This document shows positions 46,447 through 55,058 of a stretch of 64,000 nt of DNA, in pieces. The position numbers were made by a program, and so were the translations under genes. Location of the stretch: the NCBI RefSeq assembly GCF_012276985.1, contig NZ_JAAXMM010000012.1:62001-126000 (forward strand). Direction: 5' to 3'. Within the stretch, counting starts at the first letter, position 1, and each line of letters opens with the position of its first letter. The stretch comes from Agrobacterium sp. a22-2. Lineage in GTDB: Bacteria > Pseudomonadota > Alphaproteobacteria > Rhizobiales > Rhizobiaceae. Below the pieces are notes generated by a model. The model was not told the origin of the DNA. It searched no databases and was given only the letters and a program-made list of their open reading frames with translations.

Positions 46447-47340
46447 ATGAATAACAGACCCGGTCTCGGTGACCTGACCGCCTTTGCGGCGATCGTCGCC
46501 CATCGCAGTTTTCGCAAGGCGGCCGATGAACTCGGCCTGTCGCCCTCCACACTGAGCCACATGATCCGCACGCTGGAGCAGACAATGGGCGTGCGGCTGC
46601 TGAACCGCACCACCCGCAGCGTCGCACCGACCGAGGCGGGTGCACGGCTGGCCGAGCGGCTGGCGCCGGTGATCCGGGATTTCGATCGGGCGCTGGAGGA
46701 GGTCGATGCGTATCGCGGCCGTCCGAGCGGCACGTTGCGCATCAATGCCAGCGAGATCGCCGCCCGGATGCTGATCCAGTCGGTGGTGCCGACCTTTCTG
46801 GCGCGCAACCCGGATATGTCGCTCGACCTGGTCACCGAGGACCGGTTGGTCGATATCGTTGCCGAAGGGTTCGACGCGGGGATCCGGCTCGGCGAGGCGG
46901 TCCCGCAGGACATGATCGCCGTACGCTTCGGCGGGGAGGCGCGCTTCGTCGCGGTGGCGGCGCCCGCCTATCTCGCTGCCCACGCCGCACCGCGCGTGCC
47001 CGACGATCTGAAGGACCATGCCTGCATCCGTTTCCGGCTGCGCAGCGGCAAGCTGTTCCGCTGGGAATTCGAGAAGCACGGCCAGGAGATCAGCATCGAC
47101 GTGCCGGGTGCGCTGGTGCTCAATCATCTCGACCTGATGGCCGAGGCGGCGGCCGGCGGTCTCGGTATCGCTTATGTTTCGGAACACGCGGCCGCACCCC
47201 ATCTTGAGCGCGGCACGCTCGTCTGCGTGCTTGAGGACTGGTGCCCGTTCATTCCCGGTCTGTTTCTCTACTATCCCGGCCACCGGCACGTGCCTGCCGG
47301 CCTGCGGGCCTTCATCGACGTGCTGAAGGAGGTCGGCTGA
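46447..47340 (+). CDS. LysR-family regulator, divergent to SDR
   Basis: 297 aa. Winged helix LTAFAAIVAHRSFRKAADELGLSPSTLSHMIRTLEQ, and the LLNRTTRSVAPTEAG wing characteristic of the CrgA/DsdC-like subgroup; effector domain from about residue 90 (SGTLRINASE). The divergent SDR is the probable target, and a carboxymuconolactone decarboxylase-like gene follows 86 nt downstream. Confidence 0.93.
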   Translation: MNNRPGLGDLTAFAAIVAHRSFRKAADELGLSPSTLSHMIRTLEQTMGVRLLNRTTRSVAPTEAGARLAERLAPVIRDFDRALEEVDAYRGRPSGTLRINASEIAARMLIQSVVPTFLARNPDMSLDLVTEDRLVDIVAEGFDAGIRLGEAVPQDMIAVRFGGEARFVAVAAPAYLAAHAAPRVPDDLKDHACIRFRLRSGKLFRWEFEKHGQEISIDVPGALVLNHLDLMAEAAAGGLGIAYVSEHAAAPHLERGTLVCVLEDWCPFIPGLFLYYPGHRHVPAGLRAFIDVLKEVG

Positions 47341-47426
47341 GGGCCGGCCTTGAGCTGGATCAAGACATTCGGCCGCCTTCCGGGCATTCTTTGGTCTCCC
47401 GTAGACCTGCATAGGAGCGTCCGATC

Positions 47427-47759
47427 ATGGAGAACACGTCCGCACTCAGCCCGGCATTTCTGACCTTTCTCAAGGAGGCACCGGCGCAAGCGGCGGCCTG
47501 GACCGGCGCGGCGCAGGCGCTGGGGACGGCAAGCGAGCTCGAACCGAAGACCGAGCATCTGGCCTATCTCGCCGTGCTCTCGGCCCTGCGTCTGCATGAT
47601 GGGCTCGCCTTTCATGTGGCGCTCGCCAGAAAAGCAGGCGCCACACGCGGCGAGATCATCGGTGCCGTGCTGGTCGGGTTGCCGGCAGCGGGCAATGCCG
47701 TGGTATCGGCGCTGCCCATTGCGCTTGCGGTCTACGACGGCGCTGAGCCCGCGGCGTAA
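47427..47759 (+). CDS. Carboxymuconolactone decarboxylase/AhpD-like protein
   Basis: 110 aa helical protein with the CMD signature EPKTEHLAYLAVLSALRLHDGLAFHVALARKAGATRGEI. AhpD-type members have CxxCxxH here; this one has LHDGLAFH, keeping the His but lacking both cysteines. It is therefore not a thiol peroxidase adaptor and more likely a decarboxylase-type or unknown-function member. Preceded by AGGAGC. Confidence 0.86.
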   Translation: MENTSALSPAFLTFLKEAPAQAAAWTGAAQALGTASELEPKTEHLAYLAVLSALRLHDGLAFHVALARKAGATRGEIIGAVLVGLPAAGNAVVSALPIALAVYDGAEPAA

Positions 47760-47792
47760 CGGTTACGCGGCGGCTCAGCGTCGCCTTGGTCG

Positions 47793-48791
47793 CTATTTCT
47801 CGCTGTCGAGATGGGCCATCTGGGCTTCCTGATAGCGGCTGCCGGCGGCCGAACCCTTCGGCACGGCACGTTCGATCTCGGCCAGGTCATCGGCGGTCAG
47901 GACAAAGTCCAGGGCACCCAGCGCTTCCGCCAGCCGGTCGCGGCGCCGGGCGCCGATCAGCGGCATGATATCGTCGCCTTGTGCTGCCACCCAGGCGATG
48001 GCGGCCTGGGCCGTCGTCATGCCCTTGGCGGTGGCAACTTTGCCAAGCGCTTCGGCGAGCGCCAGATTGCGGGCCTCGTTGTCGCCCTGGAAGCGCGGTC
48101 CATGGGCGCGGAAATCGCCGGCGACGCCGCTGGCGGCGGCTTGTTTCCAATGGCCGGAGATCAGGCCGCGCGACAGCACGCCATAGGCGGTGATGCCGAT
48201 GCCGAGTTCGCGGCAGGTGGGCAGGATCTTGTCTTCCAGACCGCGCGACACCAGCGAATATTCGATCTGCAGGTCGGCGATCGGATGGACGGCGCTGGCG
48301 CGGCGAATGGTGTCGGCGCCGACTTCCGACAGGCCGATATGGCGGACATAGCCTGCCTTGACCAGGTCGGCGATGGCGCCGACCGTCTCTTCGATCGGCA
48401 CATTGGCGTCGAGACGGGCCGGGCGGTAGATGTCGATATAGTCGGTGCCGAGGCGCTGCAGCGTATAGGACAGCGCCGTCTTGACCGCCGATGGTCGGCC
48501 GTCGAAACCGATCCAGTTGCCGGCCGGATCGCGCTGCGCGCCGAACTTGACGCTGAGCAGAGCCTTATCGCGTTTGCCGCCTTTCAGTGCCTCGCCGATC
48601 AGCATCTCGTTATGACCCATGCCGTAGAAATCGCCGGTGTCGAGCAGCGTCACGCCGGCTTCCAGAGCGGCATCGATGGTCGCCAGGCTTTCGGTGCGGT
48701 CCGATGGTCCGTACATGCCCGACATGCCCATGCAGCCAAGCCCGAAGCGCGAGACTTGCGGGCCGGTCTTTCCAAGTGTCATCATTTGCAT
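47793..48791 (-). CDS. Aldo/keto reductase (AKR13-like)
   Basis: 332 aa from the ATG at 48791 (GGGAGA eight nt upstream); the longer open frame to 49877 is the antisense of the next LysR gene. TIM-barrel AKR: LGKTGPQVSRFGLGCMGMSG, catalytic Asp/Tyr in LDTGDFYGMGHNE, GYVRHIGLSEVG, and the NADPH site near PLIGARRRDRLAEAL. The usual Lys is in VKFG; His of the tetrad is replaced in this subgroup (RPARLD), which is worth noting. Divergent to a LysR gene that probably regulates it. Confidence 0.92.
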   Translation of the reverse strand: MQMMTLGKTGPQVSRFGLGCMGMSGMYGPSDRTESLATIDAALEAGVTLLDTGDFYGMGHNEMLIGEALKGGKRDKALLSVKFGAQRDPAGNWIGFDGRPSAVKTALSYTLQRLGTDYIDIYRPARLDANVPIEETVGAIADLVKAGYVRHIGLSEVGADTIRRASAVHPIADLQIEYSLVSRGLEDKILPTCRELGIGITAYGVLSRGLISGHWKQAAASGVAGDFRAHGPRFQGDNEARNLALAEALGKVATAKGMTTAQAAIAWVAAQGDDIMPLIGARRRDRLAEALGALDFVLTADDLAEIERAVPKGSAAGSRYQEAQMAHLDSEK

Positions 48792-48911
48792 CGTCATTCT
48801 CCCGTTGCGACAGCCGCTCATCTTTGCGGCCGTCTCTGGGGCTCTTTTAACGCAGCCTGGGTTGTGCGATAATCCGTTCATTACAGAACAGGTTGTTTGG
48901 ATTTTCGTACA

Positions 48912-49829
48912 ATGAATGATCTTCCCCTGGCCGAACTCGAAGCTTTTTCTGCCGTCGCACGGCTCCGGAGCTTTCGTGCCGCCGGCAAGCTGCGCGGAGT
49001 GTCTGCCTCCTCGCTGAGTGAGGCGATGCGCAGGCTGGAAGACCGGCTCGGTCTTCGCCTGCTCAACCGGACAACCCGCAGCGTCACCCTGACCGATGCC
49101 GGAGCCAAGCTGCTGGAGCGCCTGACGCCAGCGCTGGGCGAGATCGAGACGGCGCTGAGCGACATCAACAGTTTTCGCGATCGCCCCGCCGGGCGATTGC
49201 GGCTCAATGTGCCCGGTATCGTGGCGCGCTGCGTGCTGCCGGATATCGCCTGCCGTTTTCTGGCGCTCTATCCCGATATCAGCCTGGAGGTCGCGACGCA
49301 GGATGCGCTTGTGGATGTCCTTGGCGAGGGCTTCGACGCCGGCATTCGCTACGAGGAGATGCTGCAACCCGACATGATCGCCTTGCCGATCGGTCCACGC
49401 CAGCAGACCTATGTCGGCGTGGCCGCCCCCTCCTATCTTGAGCGCTACGGGGAACCTCTTCACCCACGCGACCTCCTGCATCACCGCGCTATCCTGCATC
49501 GTTTTGCCAGCGGCCGGGTCGTCTCCTGGCGATTCGAGCGCGACGGGGAGGTATTTGCCATCAACCCGCCGGCCGTGCTGATCGCCGACACCGTCGACAT
49601 GGAATTGGCCGTGGCCAAGGCAGGACATGGCATCATCTTCAGCTTCGAGGATTTCGTGCGCGACGCGTTGCGTTCCGGCGAGTTGGTGAAGATCCTGCCC
49701 GAGTGGGAAGACACGTTTTCCGGTCCGTTCCTCTACTATCACAGCCGCAAATATCTGCCGGCGCCGCTGCGCGCTTTTGTCGACTTTGTGCGCCAGGATC
49801 GGCCGGATCGGGTAGAAAAGGCCGTTTGA
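48912..49829 (+). CDS. LysR-family regulator, divergent to aldo/keto reductase
   Basis: 305 aa from the ATG at 48912; an ATG at 48897 is possible, and neither has a strong ribosome site. Winged helix AVARLRSFRAAGKLRGVSASSLSEAMRRLEDRLG, then LLNRTTRSVTLTDAG, the same subgroup as the regulator at 46447. Faces the aldo/keto reductase across 120 nt. Similarity to the 46447 protein suggests paralogous regulator/oxidoreductase pairs. Confidence 0.92.
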   Translation: MNDLPLAELEAFSAVARLRSFRAAGKLRGVSASSLSEAMRRLEDRLGLRLLNRTTRSVTLTDAGAKLLERLTPALGEIETALSDINSFRDRPAGRLRLNVPGIVARCVLPDIACRFLALYPDISLEVATQDALVDVLGEGFDAGIRYEEMLQPDMIALPIGPRQQTYVGVAAPSYLERYGEPLHPRDLLHHRAILHRFASGRVVSWRFERDGEVFAINPPAVLIADTVDMELAVAKAGHGIIFSFEDFVRDALRSGELVKILPEWEDTFSGPFLYYHSRKYLPAPLRAFVDFVRQDRPDRVEKAV

Positions 49830-49995
49830 CCGCCGATCTGCCTCAAGTTTCATCAGTTTTGGTGAAGTGTCGACCAATTCTTTTGCAGGGTTGCCATTTC
49901 TGCTTGCGGCGCCCCGTGGTTTCTCCTAATCCGGTGTCATGCGCCGCTCGCCAGTATCGTCTGGAAGCGGCTTTTTTCGTCCTGGAACCGCTGCC

Positions 49996-51402
49996 ATGTC
50001 CGCTTACGCGCCAACCCGTCCGAGTTTTACGGCCACCCATAGCTGGGGCGCCCATATCTGGGCGACGCTGACCCTCGGCATTCCGTTGATCGGCGCGCAA
50101 CTGGCGCAGCTCGGCATTCACACGACGGATGTGGTGATCATCGGCCAGCTTGGTGCCACGCCTCTGGCCGCCATGGTTCTGGCCGGGCAGTTCTTCTTCA
50201 CCATCTTCATCTTCGGCTCGGGCTTCTCGATTGCCGTGGTGCCGATGGTGGCGCAGGCCTTTGGCCGCCATGACGTGGTCTCGGTTCGCCGCTCGATCCG
50301 CATGGGCATGTGGGTGTCGATCGCCTACTGGATGCTGACGGCGCCGCTGTTCTACAATGCCGAGGCGATCCTTCTGGCGCTCGGGCAGGTGCCCGAAGTG
50401 GCAGGGCTCGCGGCGGACTATGTGGCGATCGTGCAGTTCGGTCTGCTGCCGGCCCTGCTGTTTGCCGTGCTGCGTTCGCTGGTCAGCGCCATTGGCCGGG
50501 CCGGGGTCATTCTCTATGTCACGGTGGCGACGCTGCTGCTCAACGCGCTTCTCGCCTATGCGCTGGTGCTCGGCCATTTCGGCCTGCCGGCGCTCGGCAT
50601 GACGGGGGCGGCGATCGTCGCCGTCATCGTGCAATGGGCGAGCTTCCTGTTCATGGTCTTCTATATCCAGACCCGCGCGGATACGCGACGCTACGAGCTT
50701 TTCGTGCGCTTCTGGCGGCCGGACTGGCATGCCTTTCGCGAGGTCATCCATCTCGGTCTGCCGATCAGCATCACTGTCCTGGCCGAGGTCAGCCTGTTCA
50801 CAGCTGCCTCGCTGCTGATGGGGCGGATCGGCACGATCGAGCTCGCCGCCCATGGCATTGCGCTGCAGCTGGCCTCGATCGCCTTCATGATCCCGCTCGG
50901 CCTGTCGCAGACGGCAACCGTGCGGATCGGCATCGCCCATGGGCGCGGCGATTACGGCGAGTTGATCCGCGCAGCGATCACGGTCCTGAGCATTGCCAGC
51001 CTCGTCTCCTTGAGCGGCGGCATCCTGTTCTTCTTCATTCCGGAACTGCTCAGCAGCGCTTTCATCGACACCTCGACCGCCGATGCGGCGGCGGTTCTGG
51101 CTTATGCCGGACCGCTGGTGGCGATTGCCGGCGTGTTCCAGCTGGTCGACGGGCTGCAGGCGATTGCCAGCGGATTGCTGCGCGGCCTGAAAGACGCCCG
51201 CGTGCCGATGCTGCTGGCGCTGGTGTCCTATTGGCCGGTCGGTTTCTTCCTCGCCTGGTTCCTGGCCTTTCCGATGCAGATGGGCGGCATCGGCATCTGG
51301 ATCGGCTTCCTGATCGGACTGACGAGTGCATCCATGCTTCTCTGCGCCCGCTTTTTCCTGCGTATCAGGCACGAAATGCGGGCATCGGCAGCGTCACTCT
51401 AA
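49996..51402 (+). CDS. MATE-family efflux transporter (NorM-like)
   Basis: 468 aa from the ATG at 49996. Twelve hydrophobic segments in two MatE halves: GIPLIGAQLAQLGIHTTDVVIIGQLG at the start, GSGFSIAVVPMVAQAFGRHD in the first half, and GLPISITVLAEVSLFTAASLLMGRIG opening the second. Exports cationic drugs or metabolites using Na+ or H+. Single gene on the plus strand. Confidence 0.93.
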   Translation: MSAYAPTRPSFTATHSWGAHIWATLTLGIPLIGAQLAQLGIHTTDVVIIGQLGATPLAAMVLAGQFFFTIFIFGSGFSIAVVPMVAQAFGRHDVVSVRRSIRMGMWVSIAYWMLTAPLFYNAEAILLALGQVPEVAGLAADYVAIVQFGLLPALLFAVLRSLVSAIGRAGVILYVTVATLLLNALLAYALVLGHFGLPALGMTGAAIVAVIVQWASFLFMVFYIQTRADTRRYELFVRFWRPDWHAFREVIHLGLPISITVLAEVSLFTAASLLMGRIGTIELAAHGIALQLASIAFMIPLGLSQTATVRIGIAHGRGDYGELIRAAITVLSIASLVSLSGGILFFFIPELLSSAFIDTSTADAAAVLAYAGPLVAIAGVFQLVDGLQAIASGLLRGLKDARVPMLLALVSYWPVGFFLAWFLAFPMQMGGIGIWIGFLIGLTSASMLLCARFFLRIRHEMRASAASL

Positions 51403-51448
51403 TTGGCTGGTTGCGGCCCGTCCCAACCGAGTGCCGGGTGCACGGCGT

Positions 51449-52183
51449 TCATCGGACCGCCGCCCTATAGATGACCGTTCGGTAGGCGTAATTTGATAGA
51501 TACGTATCCGATGGTGCCCATCCTTCGCCAATGACTTCGCCTTTTATGTCGGCGGCGGTCTGAATGTCCACCGGCTCTCCCACCATGATAGGGAAATAGG
51601 GAACGTCGGGTTTTCGGCAGCCGACGGTGATCGGGTATTTGGTCGACCGACGTGCAAAGTCGTCCGCGCGCAGCTTGGCGAGGTCAAAGCTTCGCTCCGA
51701 TCCGACGATCACAGCGAAGGTCGGATTCTGTAGCTGATTGTTGAAATAGGATTTTGCCGCCGCGTTGAACTGTCGCACAAAACTGCCCTCGTCGCAGATC
51801 AGGCCGGGAGGGTCGTTTGCCGCGTAGGCGGAGGAGATGATGCCGAAACCTAATGTCGATCCGTTCGTCGCAGGTCGCTCTGCGCGGACGTCGCTCGCCA
51901 TGCTCGAAGGAATTCGTTCCGGCGCCGAAGCGGTCGATACCAGCGCTGGAAAGGCGGCGCAAAACACCAGAATGCGCCCGGGCTCCACCTCCTTCGCAAA
52001 CACGCCGGAAATGCCACCCAGCATGATCGTGACGAAAGAAACCAGGGCGTAGAAAACGATTTCACCCTGATTTGCTGTCAGCACCAGCGCCTTGACGACT
52101 GCATTGTCAGGGCCGACGAATTTCACGCATATCACAGCCAGACCGGCCAGCAATCCCCATAGGAAACGGTGGAAAATCGTCAT
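51449..52183 (-). CDS. Membrane protein with SPOR-like C-terminal domain, hypothetical
   Basis: 244 aa. Three N-terminal hydrophobic segments (about 6-24, 40-60, 68-86), a linker, then a soluble part of about 120 residues. It contains FAVIVGSERSFDLAKLRADDFAR, YPITVGCRKPDVPYFPIMVGE and WAPSDTYLSNYAYRTVIYRA. The alternating strand-helix pattern and the VxVG...A..A...Y.I..G...YFPIMVGE spacing resemble SPOR (peptidoglycan-binding) domains, but I do not recognise the family with certainty. Transcribed towards the MATE gene, downstream of carA by 84 nt. Confidence 0.7.
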   Translation of the reverse strand: MTIFHRFLWGLLAGLAVICVKFVGPDNAVVKALVLTANQGEIVFYALVSFVTIMLGGISGVFAKEVEPGRILVFCAAFPALVSTASAPERIPSSMASDVRAERPATNGSTLGFGIISSAYAANDPPGLICDEGSFVRQFNAAAKSYFNNQLQNPTFAVIVGSERSFDLAKLRADDFARRSTKYPITVGCRKPDVPYFPIMVGEPVDIQTAADIKGEVIGEGWAPSDTYLSNYAYRTVIYRAAVR

Positions 52184-52267
52184 GTCGACCCCCGCTAAAC
52201 ATCACGGAGGCCATTCTATACTGGGGAGTGGCGAATTTAAACCCAAAAGTTGTATTCGGCTCCGCGT

Positions 52268-53476
52268 TCACGCCCGTTCTGACAGAGCCGGTTCGCCCTT
52301 GGTGTCGCGCACCAGATTGATGAAGCGGCGGAACAGGTAGTGGCTGTCCTGGGGGCCGGGCGAGGCTTCCGGGTGGTGCTGCACGGAGAAGACCGGCTTG
52401 CCGACCAGGCGCAGGCCGCAGTTGGAGCCGTCGAACAACGAAATGTGAGTCTCTTCAACGCCTTCCGGCAGGGACTTGGAATCCACCGCGAAGCCGTGGT
52501 TCATCGAGACGATCTCGACCTTGCCGGTGGTGAAATCCTTGACCGGATGGTTGGCGCCGTGATGGCCCTGGTGCATCTTCTCGGTCTTGCCACCAAGCGC
52601 CAGACCGAGCATCTGGTGACCGAGGCAGATGCCGAACAGCGGCAGGTTGCTGTCGATCAGCTTCCGGATTACCGGAACGGCATAGATACCGGTTGCGGCC
52701 GGATCGCCCGGACCGTTCGACAGGAAGACGCCGTCCGGGTTGAGGGCGAGAATGTCCTCGGCGGTCGTGGTGGCCGGCACAACGGTGACCTTGCAGCCAA
52801 GGCCGGTGAACAGGCGCAGGATATTGCGCTTCACGCCGTAGTCGATGCAGACGACATGGTATTTCGCGTCGCTGGCGTCGAGATCGTGATAGTCTTCGTT
52901 CCAGACCCAGGGTTCCTGGGTCCAGGTCGAGGACTGGCCGGACGAGGCGACCTTGGCGAGATCGAGACCTTCCAGCCCGCTCCAGGCCTTGGCTTCCGCC
53001 TTCAGCACGTCGATGTCGAAGACGCCGGTCGGATCATGGGCGATGACGGCATTGGGTGCGCCATGCTCGCGGATCCAGGCGGTCAGCGCCCGTGTGTCGA
53101 TGCCACACAGACCGATGACGCCGCGGGCCTTCAGCCAGGCATCGAGATGCTTGACGGCACGGTAGTTGGACGGCTCCGTGATATCGGCCTTGAAGATCAC
53201 GCCGACCGCGCCGTGGCGGGCCGCCGGCGTCAGGTCTTCGATATCGTCCTCGTTGGTGCCGACATTGCCGATATGCGGAAAGGTGAAGGTGACGATCTGG
53301 CCGAGATAGGAAGGGTCGGTGAGGATTTCCTGGTAGCCGGTCAGCGCCGTGTTGAAGCAGACTTCGGCCTGCACCTTGCCGGTGGCGCCGATGCCCTGGC
53401 CTTCGATGACGGTGCCGTCGGCCAGAACGAGCAGGGCGGTTGGCTTGCGGGTGGTCCATGGGGATGTGGCGGTCAT
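52268..53476 (-). CDS. carA: Carbamoyl-phosphate synthase small subunit
   Basis: 402 aa from the ATG at 53476; the upstream extension is not part of the family. Supplies ammonia from glutamine to CarB. N-terminal CarA domain (VLADGTVIEGQGIGATG, GLCGIDTRALTAWIREHG) and class I glutaminase domain with the nucleophile Cys in FGICLGHQMLGLALGG near residue 283 and the His-Glu pair in SVQHHPEASPG. The partner carB lies 9.2 kb downstream in the same direction. Confidence 0.98.
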   Translation of the reverse strand: MTATSPWTTRKPTALLVLADGTVIEGQGIGATGKVQAEVCFNTALTGYQEILTDPSYLGQIVTFTFPHIGNVGTNEDDIEDLTPAARHGAVGVIFKADITEPSNYRAVKHLDAWLKARGVIGLCGIDTRALTAWIREHGAPNAVIAHDPTGVFDIDVLKAEAKAWSGLEGLDLAKVASSGQSSTWTQEPWVWNEDYHDLDASDAKYHVVCIDYGVKRNILRLFTGLGCKVTVVPATTTAEDILALNPDGVFLSNGPGDPAATGIYAVPVIRKLIDSNLPLFGICLGHQMLGLALGGKTEKMHQGHHGANHPVKDFTTGKVEIVSMNHGFAVDSKSLPEGVEETHISLFDGSNCGLRLVGKPVFSVQHHPEASPGPQDSHYLFRRFINLVRDTKGEPALSERA

Positions 53477-53796
53477 GTCTTTTCCTTTTCCAGCCTGCCG
53501 CACCGGTCTTGCAAGACCGGGTGCCAAGGGCCATCTAAGTGCGTAAATCAGGGCGCGCGAAAGCGTTCGCGCAAATGGCCTCGATTGCGAATTCCGTGCA
53601 GGTGCCGGAAAATAGACAAAGCGGATCGCGCGGTCAATCGCTCCTTGTGGAAACTGTGGAATTTAATCCCATTGATTTCAATGGGTTGTCTAATTGATTT
53701 GATTGTCGGGCGATCGCTGGTTAATAGATCGTGACAATAGACAAGGAAAAGCCACAATTCAAACGGGTTCGGGACCGGCTTTCCGAGGAGAAAATG
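53477..53796. promoter_or_regulatory. carA-yqeY divergent intergenic region with an 18-bp palindrome
   Basis: 320 nt with no gene. It contains CCCATTGA-TT-TCAATGGG, a perfect 18-bp palindrome at 53668-53685, in an AT-rich tract (53655-53710) that probably holds promoters of both carA and yqeY. The palindrome lies 192 nt from the carA start and 112 nt from the yqeY start. Confidence 0.5.
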
Positions 53797-54252
53797 ATGA
53801 TGATGCGCGACAAGCTCGCCAATGTGATGAAAGACTCGCTGAAGGCCAAGGACGTGCGGCGTGTCTCGACGGTGCGGCTGATCCAGGCTGCGATCAAGGA
53901 CCGAGATATCGCCAATCGTGGCAATGGCAAGGATCCGGTCAGCGATGACGAGATCATGCAGATCTTCGTCAAGATGATCAAACAGCGGGACGAATCCGCC
54001 AAGATCTACGAAGAGAATGCCCGGCCCGAGCTGGCAGCCCAGGAGCGCGAGGAAATCGCGATCATCAAGAGCTTCATGCCTGAGCAGTTGCCGGAGGAAA
54101 AGGTGCGGGCGCTCTGTGCCTCGGTGATCGACGAGACCGGTGCCCAGGGCCTGCGGGACATGGGCAAGTGCATCAATACGCTGAAGGAACGCTATTCCGG
54201 CCAGATGGATTTCGCGAAAGCCTCCAGCGTGGTCAAGGATCTGCTCAAGTAA
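53797..54252 (+). CDS. GatB/YqeY-domain protein
   Basis: About 151 aa. Four consecutive ATG codons (53794, 53797, 53800, 53803) follow GAGGAG at 53785-53790; the second gives the best spacing, and the true start is one of these. The helical protein resembles the tRNA-binding tail domain of GatB: LKAKDVRRVSTVRLIQAAIKD, SFMPEQLPEEKVRALC and YSGQMDFAKASSVVKDLL at the end. Free-standing YqeY proteins have unknown function but often sit beside rpsU/dnaG/rpoD, as here. Terminator at 54283-54305. Confidence 0.88.
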   Translation: MMMRDKLANVMKDSLKAKDVRRVSTVRLIQAAIKDRDIANRGNGKDPVSDDEIMQIFVKMIKQRDESAKIYEENARPELAAQEREEIAIIKSFMPEQLPEEKVRALCASVIDETGAQGLRDMGKCINTLKERYSGQMDFAKASSVVKDLLK

Positions 54253-54282
54253 GCTTGCCTTAGCTGCAACCGGAATGATGAA

Positions 54283-54305
54283 ACGCCGCCTTCGGGCGGC
54301 GTTTT
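54283..54305 (+). terminator. Terminator between yqeY and brnA (converging)
   Basis: ACGCCGCC-TTCG-GGCGGCGT stem with a UUCG tetraloop, followed by TTTTG on the plus strand. It ends 6 nt before the brnA stop and may serve both strands. Confidence 0.8.
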
Positions 54306-54310
54306 GCGTG

Positions 54311-54640
54311 TCAGCCCTTGGACTGTTTCTGTTCGGTCATGAAATGGCGCAGCACGGCATTGATGCGGGTCTGGTAGCCTTTGCCGGTCGCCTGGAAGAA
54401 ATCGACGATATCCTCGTCGAGCCGGATCGATATGGCTTTCTTCTTCTGCGGGATGACCAGAACCGCCTTGGACCAGTCGATGTCCATGAAGTCCTGCCAA
54501 TCGGGATCGTCGCGCATGGCGCGTTCGATATCCGCGTCGGTCAGGGCATCGACACGGGCCCAGTCGGTGCGGTCCTCGCCACGGGCGACCATCTCTCTGA
54601 TTTCTTCAGCCGTATATCTGACGATATTCTCTTTGCTCAT
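54311..54640 (-). CDS. brnA: BrnA antitoxin
   Basis: 109 aa. N-terminal part (YTAEEIREMVARGEDRTDWARVDALTD, then DDPDWQDFMDIDW) wraps the toxin; the C-terminal ribbon-helix-helix is KKKAISIRLDEDIVDFFQATGKGYQTRINAVLRHFM. BrnA neutralises BrnT and represses the operon. It overlaps brnT by 35 nt and is the second gene, the canonical order. The pair is inserted between yqeY and dnaG. Confidence 0.93.
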   Translation of the reverse strand: MSKENIVRYTAEEIREMVARGEDRTDWARVDALTDADIERAMRDDPDWQDFMDIDWSKAVLVIPQKKKAISIRLDEDIVDFFQATGKGYQTRINAVLRHFMTEQKQSKG

Positions 54641-54899
54641 GCTTGCGTGCGGCCCGGGCCGAGATGATCCGACATGTCTCGCCGCGCATGGTGTAGACCA
54701 CGGCGATGAGCTTATGGGTGTCGGGGCAAATGGCTAAAGTTCGGGTCTCTCCTTCTCGGTCAGATCTCACTTGCACATGCGGTTTCAGCAGGGCTGCGGC
54801 GGCAGCAACGAAGTCGATATTGTGCTTTTGCAGATTGCTTTGGCGCTTGGTATCGTCCCACTCAAAGGTCGGGAAGCTGGGAAACGGCACGGCCTCCAT
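54606..54899 (-). CDS. brnT: BrnT ribonuclease toxin
   Basis: 97 aa RelE-fold toxin. FEWDDTKRQSNLQKHNIDFVAAA is the family start (WDxxKxxxNxxKHGxxF), RTLAICPDTHKLIAVVYTMRG the central sheet, and RIISARAARKHEQREY the C-terminal catalytic helix with its conserved Arg/His. Known to cut RNA and stop translation until bound by BrnA. First gene of the brnTA operon, minus strand, opposite to dnaG. Confidence 0.93.
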   Translation of the reverse strand: MEAVPFPSFPTFEWDDTKRQSNLQKHNIDFVAAAAALLKPHVQVRSDREGETRTLAICPDTHKLIAVVYTMRGETCRIISARAARKHEQREYRQIYG

Positions 54900-55058
54900 C
54901 CTGCGTCACGTGCCCCTGCTGCTGCAAACCGCCTTGCGTAGAAATGTATATACACTTGTCATTTTCGTCAAGGCTGTGAATAGTGGGCATGGTTTTGCAA
55001 AGACATGGCGCTCGCGGCGGCGGCAGCCTATATGGGTCTATTAATCCCTGAGGACATG

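Noticed and set aside
47793..49877. 694-codon version of the aldo/keto reductase
   Set aside because: The first 360 codons are antisense to the LysR gene at 48912; the AKR begins at 48791 next to a ribosome site.
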